This document shows, one piece after another, positions 7,992 to 14,470 of a stretch of DNA of 26,883 nucleotides. The stretch is taken from NCBI RefSeq assembly GCF_032586235.1, contig NZ_JAWHTD010000048.1, forward strand, positions 1 to 26,883, read 5' to 3'. A model generated the notes under the pieces. That model made no database searches, was not told where the DNA came from, and saw only the letters and a list, made by a program, of their open reading frames with translations. The translations under genes and the position numbers were made by a program. Origin of the DNA: Aestuariicoccus sp032586235 (lineage in GTDB: Bacteria > Pseudomonadota > Alphaproteobacteria > Rhodobacterales > Rhodobacteraceae). The first letter of the stretch is position 1. Each line of letters begins with the position of its first letter.

Positions 7992-8040
7992 ACAAAAGAC
8001 CCACCCGGCGGCATCGCGCCGCCGGGTGTTCCGCTTTTGT
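7992..8040 (+). terminator. Two-level stem-loop after dctP, attenuator-like
   Basis: ACCCGGCGGC (8003-8012) and GCCGCCGGGT (8018-8027) form a perfect 10-bp stem with a 5-nt loop. An outer ACAAAAG (7992-7998) pairs with CTTTTGT (8034-8040), placing a T-run at the end of the structure. That resembles an intrinsic terminator. Because dctQ begins 18 bp later with its own ribosome binding site, partial termination or protection of the dctP message is more likely than a full operon end. Confidence 0.7.
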
Positions 8041-8057
8041 CATGGGGGAGAGGCGCC

Positions 8058-8579
8058 ATGGGCGTAGATGACAAGATCGACGAATTGCTGGAGGCGCAGG
8101 AGCGCGAAGAGGCCCGGCATCTGGACGCGATGGATCTGGGCTGGCGCGATCTGCCGTCCCTGCTGCTCTTCGCGGCGCTCTTCATTACCGTCTTTTTGCA
8201 GTTCTTCACCCGATACGTGCTGAACGACTCGCTGTCATTCACCGAGGAACTGGCCCGCTACCTCCTTATCATCCTGACCTTTGTCGCCGGTATCCGCTGC
8301 CAACTGCGCGACAGCCATATCCGTCTGGAGTTCCTCGATGACTGGGCGGCGAAATATCTGGGCGCGCTGAAACTCTTTGCTCTGACGCTCAGCCTGATCT
8401 TCTTTTCGGTATCGTTCTGGTCGCTTTGGACGTTGATCAACCGAACCTGGTATCAGCAGATGATCTCGCTGCCGTTCCCGAAATACACCCTCTACTTCGT
8501 CGTACTGGCGGCCATTGCAATCACCATCGCGGTGCATCTGTGGCAGCTTTACCGCCTGATCCGGGGGCGCAAGCCATGA
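8058..8579 (+). CDS. TRAP transporter small permease (DctQ family)
   Basis: The protein has 173 aa and four predicted membrane helices, at roughly 32-52, 68-85, 101-125 and 143-163, the standard DctQ plan. The pattern QFFTRYVLNDSLSFTEELARYLLI (about 47-70) is a strong family signature. The ATG at 8058 is chosen for the GGGGGAGAGG sequence upstream; ATG 8042 is in another frame. A charged, helical N-terminal stretch of about 25 residues precedes the first helix. Its stop overlaps the dctM start (ATGA), giving coupled translation. DctQ partners DctM in the Na+-driven TRAP membrane complex. Confidence 0.92.
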   Translation: MGVDDKIDELLEAQEREEARHLDAMDLGWRDLPSLLLFAALFITVFLQFFTRYVLNDSLSFTEELARYLLIILTFVAGIRCQLRDSHIRLEFLDDWAAKYLGALKLFALTLSLIFFSVSFWSLWTLINRTWYQQMISLPFPKYTLYFVVLAAIAITIAVHLWQLYRLIRGRKP

Positions 8580-9856
8580 CGATCCTTCTGCTCTTTGTCA
8601 TCCTCTTCGGCCTGATGTTCCTGCGGGTGCCGATTGCTATCGCGCTCGGGCTGTCCTCGCTGGCCTATATCCTGATTTCGGACCAGCCCGTGGTGCTGCT
8701 GTTGCACCGGACCATCGGCGGCATGGACAGCTTCCCGCTGCTGGCCATCCCGTTCTTCATCTTCGCCGGCGGGCTGATGAATACCGGCGGCATCACAAGG
8801 CGCATCTTTGCCTTTGCGCGCGCGCTGGTGGGCTGGATGCATGGTGGTCTGGGCCACGTGAATGTCGGCGCCTCGATCATATTCGCCGGCATGTCCGGCG
8901 CCGCCGTCGCCGATGCGGGCGGGCTGGGCCAGATCGAGATCGAGGCGATGCGGGAAGCGGGCTATGACGACGATTTCTCGGTTGGGGTCACAGCCGCGTC
9001 GTCCACCATCGGACCGATCATCCCGCCCTCGCTGCCGCTGGTAATCTTCGGCGTCATGGCCTCGGCCTCCATCGGAGAGCTCTTTGTCGCGGGCATCATC
9101 CCGGGGCTGATGATGGCGCTGGCGCTGTCGGGCATGGTGTGGTGGATGTCGCGCCGCCGCGGATATCCTCGCGACACGGCTTTGGACATGTGCAACGTGT
9201 GGGCAACCTTCCGCGCTGCCTTTCTGCCACTGATGGCCCCGGTCATCATCGTCGGCGGCATTGCCTCGGGGGCCTTCACCCCGACCGAAGCTGCCGTCTG
9301 CGCCTCCGCCTATGCGCTGATACTGGGGCTTTTCGTCTACCGCACATTGAACCTGCGGCGGATCCTTGCGGTGTCTATCGAGACCATCGAGACGACCGCC
9401 GCGCTGATGTTGATCGTCGGCACCGCCAGCGTCTTTGGCTGGATTCTCACCGCGAACCAGGCCGCGGCGCTCTTTGCTGAAACCATGCTTGCCATGACCG
9501 AGAACAAGAACGTGATCCTACTGATCATCCTTGTTGTGGTGCTGATCGTGGGGCTCTTCATGGAGACCATCGCAGCAATCTCGATCCTCGTGCCCGTCCT
9601 GATGCCGGTGGCCGCGCAAGTGGGGATCGACCCGGTGCATCTGGGCATCATCGTGATCCTGAACCTGATGCTGGGCCTGCTGACGCCGCCCATCGGTATG
9701 GTGCTTTACGTGCTCTCGCGTGTCTCTGGGGTGCCCTTCAGACAATGCGTCACGGCGACGATGCCATTCCTGGTACCGCTTCTTGGCGTGCTCCTCCTGC
9801 TGACTTTCGTACCGCAGATCACCCTTTTCCTGCCTGAACTTCTCTACCGGAACTGA
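8576..9856 (+). CDS. TRAP transporter large permease (DctM family)
   Basis: The protein has 426 aa and about 12 hydrophobic segments. DctM hallmarks include FLRVPIAIALGLSSLAY (about 15-31), LLAIPFFIFAGGLMNTGGIT (55-74), MSGAAVADAGGLGQIEIEAM (105-124), SSTIGPIIPPSLPLVIFG (139-156), and TPPIGMVLYVLS (381-392). The frame stays open well upstream inside dctQ, but the ATG at 8576 overlapping the dctQ stop is the natural start. It forms the ion-coupled transport channel. A spacer of about 29 bp with a GAGGAG site leads into the mannonate dehydratase gene, so transport and catabolism are likely one transcript. Confidence 0.95.
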   Translation: MTILLLFVILFGLMFLRVPIAIALGLSSLAYILISDQPVVLLLHRTIGGMDSFPLLAIPFFIFAGGLMNTGGITRRIFAFARALVGWMHGGLGHVNVGASIIFAGMSGAAVADAGGLGQIEIEAMREAGYDDDFSVGVTAASSTIGPIIPPSLPLVIFGVMASASIGELFVAGIIPGLMMALALSGMVWWMSRRRGYPRDTALDMCNVWATFRAAFLPLMAPVIIVGGIASGAFTPTEAAVCASAYALILGLFVYRTLNLRRILAVSIETIETTAALMLIVGTASVFGWILTANQAAALFAETMLAMTENKNVILLIILVVVLIVGLFMETIAAISILVPVLMPVAAQVGIDPVHLGIIVILNLMLGLLTPPIGMVLYVLSRVSGVPFRQCVTATMPFLVPLLGVLLLLTFVPQITLFLPELLYRN

Positions 9857-9885
9857 CCCCGGCGACCTATCGAGGAGACTCCTAG

Positions 9886-11076
9886 ATGATTGAAACCATG
9901 CGCTGGTTTGGCCCCGAAGATCCTGTGCCGCTTAGCCATATCCGTCAGGCTGGGGCGACGGGCATCGTGACGGCGATGCACGACATCCCGCTGGATCGGG
10001 CCTGGACGACCCCGGAGGTGCGCGCCCGCCGCGAGATAGTTGAGGCCGCCGGGATGGTCTGGACGGTGGTCGAATCCATCCCTGTGGCCGAAGAGATCAA
10101 GGCTACTGGCCTCAAGGCCGAGGAAGCGGTCGATACCTGGCTGGCCTCGCTGAACGCGGTCGCAGCGGCGGGCATCAAGACAATCTGCTACAACTTCTCC
10201 ATCGGCGTTGATTGGGTGCGAACCGATACCGAATTCACCCTGCCGAACGGCGCGCAGGCGTTGCGGTTCGACGCGACAGCTTTTGCCGCCTTCGATCTTT
10301 TCATCCTGAAGCGCCCGGGGGCCGAGTCGGACTATTCCGCTCAACGGATCGCTGCCGCAGAACGCACCCATGCGGCCATGTCCGACGGCGCGCGAGAACG
10401 TCTGACCCAAGCCATCGTTGCCGGCTTGCCCGGTTCGATGATTGGCGCGGTTGGTCTGGATGCCTTTCGTGAAAAGCTGGCGTCTTATGAAGGGCTGACC
10501 AATCAAGGCATCCGCAAGAACCTGATCGACTTCCAGAGCGTGATCGTGCCCGAGGCCGAGCGTTTGGGCGTCGAACTGTCCATCCATCCCAACGATCCGC
10601 CGAAGAACCTCTTTGGATTGCCGCTGGCGGTCTCCACGCCAGAGGATTTCAAGACGATCTTCGAGGCGCACCCGTCACCCGCGAACGGGTTGACCTGGTG
10701 CCTCGGCTCTCTGTCGGTAGGTGATGCTGAAAACGCCATGCAGATCGGCCGCACCCATGCTAACCGTATCCGGTTTGCTCATTTGCGGGTGGTGCAGAAG
10801 GATGAGAGCGACCCGGATTGCTTTGAAGAGGCGGAACATCTGGGCGGTGCGGTCAGTCTGATTGAAGCGGTCGATATCCTTTTGCAAGAAGAAGACCGCC
10901 GCGCTGTCAGCGGCGCGCCCAAGCCGATCCCGATGCGCCCCGATCACGGCCACCGCATCGCCGACGATCTGACCCGCGCGGTCAACCCAGGCTACAGCTT
11001 CTACGGTCGGCTCAAAGGGTTGGCAGAGCTACGCGGCGCTGCGGCGGCGTTGCGTTATGCGCGTGCAGTCGCATGA
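9886..11076 (+). CDS. uxuA: Mannonate dehydratase
   Basis: This 396-aa protein matches UxuA along its length. It begins with the characteristic MIETMRWFGPEDPVPLSHIR and has the metal/active-site positions LSIHPNDPP (His234), WCLGSL (Cys272), FAHLR (His299) and MRPDHGHR (Asp353/His354), then the closing NPGYSFYGRLKGLAELRG. UxuA dehydrates D-mannonate to 2-keto-3-deoxy-D-gluconate in the cytoplasm using Mn2+ or Fe2+. The ATG at 9886 has a GAGGAG site about 10 nt upstream. Its last codons overlap the next gene (ATGA), which encodes the kinase for its product. Neither glucuronate isomerase (uxaC) nor fructuronate reductase (uxuB) is present in the window. Confidence 0.96.
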   Translation: MIETMRWFGPEDPVPLSHIRQAGATGIVTAMHDIPLDRAWTTPEVRARREIVEAAGMVWTVVESIPVAEEIKATGLKAEEAVDTWLASLNAVAAAGIKTICYNFSIGVDWVRTDTEFTLPNGAQALRFDATAFAAFDLFILKRPGAESDYSAQRIAAAERTHAAMSDGARERLTQAIVAGLPGSMIGAVGLDAFREKLASYEGLTNQGIRKNLIDFQSVIVPEAERLGVELSIHPNDPPKNLFGLPLAVSTPEDFKTIFEAHPSPANGLTWCLGSLSVGDAENAMQIGRTHANRIRFAHLRVVQKDESDPDCFEEAEHLGGAVSLIEAVDILLQEEDRRAVSGAPKPIPMRPDHGHRIADDLTRAVNPGYSFYGRLKGLAELRGAAAALRYARAVA

Positions 11077-12002
11077 GCGGCGCGGGTCCAAAGGTCCTTT
11101 TTGTCGGCGCTCTGACGCGTGACACGCTCTATCGCGTCGAGGATTTTTCGCGCGGGCCGGGCAAGTACCTGACCGAAGGCACGGTCAGCACCGCGTCGGG
11201 GATGGCGGCCAATGCGGCGACCGCGGCGGCGCGGCTGGGGGGGTGTCCCGCGCTTTGGGCAAGTGTGGGCGGCGACGCGCTGGCCCCGGCCCTGATTGCC
11301 GAGATCGCGGCCGAAGGCGTCGATTGCAGCTCTGTGCGGCGGGTGCCCGGCGGGCGCTCGGCATCGGCCACGATCATCGTGGACGGCACGGGCGAACGCT
11401 GGGTTCTGGTGGATTACGATCCGGTCACGCAACGCGCGCCCGAACTGTCCGAGGTCCCCGATATATCCAAATATGCCGCCGTCATGGTGGATGTACGCTG
11501 GCCCGATGCGGCGCGGAGCGCCCTGGTCAATGCCCGCGCGGCGGGCGTTCCTGCCGTGCTCGATGCCGATTTGGCTCCGGCAGAGGTCCTGACCGATCTC
11601 GCGCGTCACGCCAGCCATATCGTGGCCTCGGCCCCCGGCGCCGCGATCCTGAGCGACGGCGCGGCGCCCGAAGCCGCGGCGATGTGCATCGCCGAGACTT
11701 TCGGTTGTTTCGCCTGTGTCACGGATGGGGCGGCCGGCGCGTTCTTCGTCGATGGCCCGGATCGCCCCACGGTTCATATCCACAACCCCGAGGTTGCGGT
11801 GATCGACACGAACGGCGCGGGCGATGTTTTCCACGGCGCCTTCACACAGGTGCTGGCCGAAGGTCAGGGCACGGCGGACTGCATCCGCTTTGCCAGCGCC
11901 GCTGCCGCTTTGAAATGCACGGTTCTGGGCGGCCGTCTTGGTGCACCGAACCGCAAGAACACTCTCAAGCTGATGGACGAGACCTATCATGCAAGCTGCT
12001 GA
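11073..12002 (+). CDS. PfkB-family sugar kinase, probable 2-keto-3-deoxygluconate kinase
   Basis: This 309-aa ribokinase/PfkB protein has the C-terminal signature DTNGAGD at 245-251 (catalytic base Asp251). Its N-terminal motif is a variant, SGMAANAATAAARLGG (about 42-57), where many family members have GG-x3-N. It lies between mannonate dehydratase, which makes KDG, and KDPG aldolase. Phosphorylation of KDG with ATP to KDPG is therefore the best-supported role. Sequence alone cannot separate KDG kinase from other ribokinase-family sugar kinases, so I leave the gene symbol empty. Its start overlaps uxuA by 4 nt and its end overlaps the aldolase gene by 14 nt. Confidence 0.85.
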   Translation: MSGAGPKVLFVGALTRDTLYRVEDFSRGPGKYLTEGTVSTASGMAANAATAAARLGGCPALWASVGGDALAPALIAEIAAEGVDCSSVRRVPGGRSASATIIVDGTGERWVLVDYDPVTQRAPELSEVPDISKYAAVMVDVRWPDAARSALVNARAAGVPAVLDADLAPAEVLTDLARHASHIVASAPGAAILSDGAAPEAAAMCIAETFGCFACVTDGAAGAFFVDGPDRPTVHIHNPEVAVIDTNGAGDVFHGAFTQVLAEGQGTADCIRFASAAAALKCTVLGGRLGAPNRKNTLKLMDETYHASC

Positions 12003-12633
12003 CCTGATCAAAGCCCTCCAGACCGTGCGTGTGGTCCCCGTGATCGACCCGAAGTCGCAGGCAGATTGTCTTGCGGCGGTTGACGCGCTGGCCGCGGGCG
12101 GGGCGACGGCCATCGAGATCACGCTGCGTTCGGACATTGCCTACGACACCTTGAAAGCCGTGCGTGCTTCGCATCCCGATATCGTTCTGGGTGCTGGTAG
12201 CGTGATGGACCCGGAGACCTATGAAAAGGCCGTGTCTATTGGCGCTGACTTCACCATCAGTCCCGGCCGCTGCTTGGCGCTGGAGGCGCATGTGGCGGGC
12301 AAGTCAGTCGCGCATGTTCCCGGCGTCGTTACGCCGACCGAGATCATTGCTGCCCGCCAGGCGGGCCAGACGCTTCTAAAGTTCTACCCCTCCGAAGCGG
12401 CGGGCGGTGCCTCCGCGCTTAAGGACCTGGGACGCATCTTCCCGGATGTCCTGATGATGCCATCCGGTGGAATCAAGGAGAGCAAGCTGCACGAATACGC
12501 AGCCCTTCCCGGCGTGCTCTCAGTTGGAGGGTCATGGATGTATGCCGAGGGTGGAAAATACCGATCGGCGCTCGATATGGGCAAGGTCATGGCGCAGTCC
12601 ACCACTACGATGAGGGAATTTGACCGGAGTTGA
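11989..12633 (+). CDS. eda: 2-dehydro-3-deoxyphosphogluconate (KDPG) aldolase
   Basis: The protein has 214 aa, typical of class I KDPG/KHG aldolases. Visible motifs are AIEITLR (41-47, Glu43 and Arg47), LGAGSVMD (67-74), ISPG (90-93), HVPGVVTPTEI (109-119), LKFYPSEAAGG (130-140) with Schiff-base Lys131, and MPSGGI (157-162). The enzyme splits KDPG into pyruvate and glyceraldehyde-3-phosphate. It is the last step encoded by this operon and feeds the Entner-Doudoroff endpoint. The start lies within the kinase gene, 14 nt before its stop, and no strong ribosome binding site is evident, so coupled translation is likely. No clear terminator follows. Confidence 0.93.
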   Translation: MQAADLIKALQTVRVVPVIDPKSQADCLAAVDALAAGGATAIEITLRSDIAYDTLKAVRASHPDIVLGAGSVMDPETYEKAVSIGADFTISPGRCLALEAHVAGKSVAHVPGVVTPTEIIAARQAGQTLLKFYPSEAAGGASALKDLGRIFPDVLMMPSGGIKESKLHEYAALPGVLSVGGSWMYAEGGKYRSALDMGKVMAQSTTTMREFDRS

Positions 12634-12716
12634 ATGCCAATAACTGCGCGGCGCCTGTGCTGGCTGCAACAAAGAATTCGGACCTAACTTTCTCCTAAGG
12701 AGCCTTGAAGACAGAT

Positions 12717-13859
12717 ATGAACAAACTTCTCAAATGTATCGCCGTGGTAGCGGCCTTATCGACTGCGACGCAAACACTTGCTCAGGAACCGCGCACGGAG
12801 AGGGTTCAATTTCCGGCCGGCCAGAGCAGAACGACCATCAATGCGAGCCTAACAGGCTACGAAAGCGTCGAATACCTACTTGGCGCACGTGCTGGGCAAC
12901 GCATGGCCGTCGAGATGTTCCCGTCGAACCCGTCGACCTATTTCAACATCTTCGCTCCAGGCAATCGTCCTGGCCAAGGCGCTGCGATGTACGTCGCGGC
13001 GACGAATGGGCTGAGGTTTGACGGGGTCCTGCCGAGCAATGGCGACTATAGGGTGCAGGTCTTCATCAATCGGAACGCGGCACGCCGCAACGAGAGCACA
13101 AATTATACGCTGAACGTCAGCATTGGGGGCGCAGCACCGAGTCAGGATTTCGCTGACGGCCTCTCCGGTGGCCCTAACTTCTGGGAAGTTTTCGGTGTGT
13201 CTCAGAGCCTAAACGTGCGCGCCGCGCCGTCGACCAGCGCGCAGGTGGTGATGGGGCTGCTGAACGGCACCATAGTGCAGAACCGCGGCTGCCGCAGCAA
13301 CGAAGGCCGGGTCTGGTGCCAGATCGCCCAGGTGGACGGAGGCGCGACAGGCTGGGCAGCAAGCCAGTATCTGCGCGAGGCTGCCGCGCCGTCGGCATCG
13401 ACGCGCCCGGCCGTTAGTTCCGGAAACGTGATGCGTGTCGCTGGTGTGCCTTCCAATGATGTTCTGAATGTGCGTAGTGGGCCAGGCACCGGGAACCCCA
13501 TCGTGGGCGCGTTGGCCAATGGCGATCCGGTCCGCGTGATGGGGTGCCAAAGCGTCGGCAATACGCGCTGGTGCGAAATCGAGATGATCACTGACATGCG
13601 GGAACGCGGCTGGGTCGCCGGCCGCTACCTGAGCGCGGCGGCAGCTTCTGCTCCAACCTCGAGCGTGTCGCCGGCCGAGCAGGCGTGTCTGCGCGCTGTG
13701 ACTGTCGAGACGAACAATCCAGACGTCGTTTTGCTCAGCTCCAGCTTCTCTCAGGCAGGCACTGAAGTGATGGTTGGTGTCGGTCCGCAGCGGGCGCCCT
13801 GGCAGTGCATCGCCTACAGTGACGGTTCGACGACGCGTCCGATGTCGATGCAGAAATGA
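12717..13859 (+). CDS. Secreted protein with PliG-like domain and two SH3b domains
   Basis: The protein has 380 aa. ATG 12717 gives a signal peptide (1-23, ending TLAQ); AAGGAG lies 14 nt upstream, which is long, and a TTG at 12705 is only 2 nt from it. After the signal, residues about 26-137 (QFPAGQSRTTINASLTGYESVEY and YFNIFAPG) resemble the inhibitor of g-type lysozyme/PPC-like beta fold. Two bacterial SH3 domains follow: about 158-221 (SLNVRAAPSTSAQVVMGLLNG, GWAASQYL) and 240-307 (VLNVRSGPGTGNPIVGALANG, GWVAGRYL). Each domain contains a cysteine pair (C192/C201 and C277/C286), likely disulfides in the periplasm. A C-terminal tail of about 60 residues holds two more cysteines. SH3b domains often bind peptidoglycan, so an envelope-protective role is plausible but unproven. 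Confidence 0.8.
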   Translation: MNKLLKCIAVVAALSTATQTLAQEPRTERVQFPAGQSRTTINASLTGYESVEYLLGARAGQRMAVEMFPSNPSTYFNIFAPGNRPGQGAAMYVAATNGLRFDGVLPSNGDYRVQVFINRNAARRNESTNYTLNVSIGGAAPSQDFADGLSGGPNFWEVFGVSQSLNVRAAPSTSAQVVMGLLNGTIVQNRGCRSNEGRVWCQIAQVDGGATGWAASQYLREAAAPSASTRPAVSSGNVMRVAGVPSNDVLNVRSGPGTGNPIVGALANGDPVRVMGCQSVGNTRWCEIEMITDMRERGWVAGRYLSAAAASAPTSSVSPAEQACLRAVTVETNNPDVVLLSSSFSQAGTEVMVGVGPQRAPWQCIAYSDGSTTRPMSMQK

Positions 13860-13874
13860 ACAGTTCTCTAAGAC

Positions 13875-13908
13875 ACGGCCCGTTGCATGTTGATGCGTAG
13901 CGGGCCGT
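13875..13908 (+). terminator. Stem-loop after the SH3b gene
   Basis: ACGGCCCG (13875-13882) pairs with CGGGCCGT (13901-13908). Inside it, GCAT and ATGC can close a smaller hairpin around GTTG. The structure begins 15 bp after the stop of the SH3b gene and is followed by a TTCATTCT stretch. It is a reasonable intrinsic terminator, separating this gene from the small gene at 13945. Confidence 0.7.
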
Positions 13909-13944
13909 TCATTCTATCAATCCTCAAACAGAAGGAAGAACTCT

Positions 13945-14256
13945 ATGAACAAGGTAACCGTCGGAATCATCGGAGTGGTTGTCGGTGCAGTTGGGGGTGC
14001 GGTCGTCGGAGGATCGCTCATCGGGGGCACGGCTGCTGGGATCGGGATTGGCACCGGGCTCAGCGCTGGCATCTGCTCGACGGTGCAGGCAGCGCAGGCC
14101 GAGGGTCTGGTGACGGCCGAACAGGTCGATCAGCTTCTCATGCGGGCCGCGCAGGAACTGGCCGGCACCGACGGGCTGCCCGAAGGCACGTCAATCGTGG
14201 GCGGCGCGGCGGAATGTGCGGAGGTGATGGAATCGCTAAAGGCTGCCGCAAATTGA
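13945..14256 (+). CDS. Small glycine-zipper membrane protein, function unknown
   Basis: The protein has 103 aa. The start is supported by GAAGGAAGAA a few bases upstream. Residues about 5-45 form one long, very glycine- and alanine-rich hydrophobic segment with repeated G-x3-G spacing (VVVGAVGGAVVGGSLIGG), typical of a glycine-zipper membrane helix pair or an oligomerising segment. The C-terminal half (about 48-103) is acidic, helical and soluble, with Cys44 and a second cysteine near residue 91. I do not recognise a named family. It sits between an SH3b envelope protein and an MscS channel, bounded by stem-loops on both sides, so it is probably transcribed alone. An envelope-stress role is only a guess. 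Confidence 0.75.
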   Translation: MNKVTVGIIGVVVGAVGGAVVGGSLIGGTAAGIGIGTGLSAGICSTVQAAQAEGLVTAEQVDQLLMRAAQELAGTDGLPEGTSIVGGAAECAEVMESLKAAAN

Positions 14257-14287
14257 TCTATTTCGGTTGTGCGCGCGACTCGATCAG

Positions 14288-14360
14288 TTCAGTGCTGCAC
14301 TGAAAGTGAAAACCGTGCGGCGGCGATTGTCAGTCGGAAAGACTGAAGTTTCCGCCGCAC
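14288..14360. promoter_or_regulatory. Cluster of stem-loops between the glycine-zipper gene and the MscS gene
   Basis: TTCAGTG-CTG-CACTGAA (14288-14304) is a perfect 7-bp hairpin. Ten bases later, GTGCGGCGG (14315-14323) pairs with CCGCCGCAC (14352-14360), enclosing an inner CAGTC/GACTG stem (14331-14335 with 14341-14345) around GGAAA. No T-tract follows either. The first hairpin may end the upstream gene. The larger nested structure could be a terminator for convergent read-through or a 5' leader element of the channel gene. Confidence 0.5.
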
Positions 14361-14470
14361 CGCAACGCAGGCCTGAAGCAAGCCAGCCCAAAGCTTGAGC
14401 GGCCGTTTATTCGCGCTAATTTGCTTGCGACATGAAAGACAAATTGACCTACTTCCCAAAGAGGAAACGC

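Noticed and set aside
9844..10671. Minus-strand open frame of 275 aa
   Set aside because: It is antisense to uxuA, whose active-site residues are all conserved.
11055..12137. Minus-strand open frame of 360 aa opposite the kinase gene
   Set aside because: It is antisense to a kinase and an aldolase with clear catalytic motifs. Long antisense frames are expected in GC-rich DNA.
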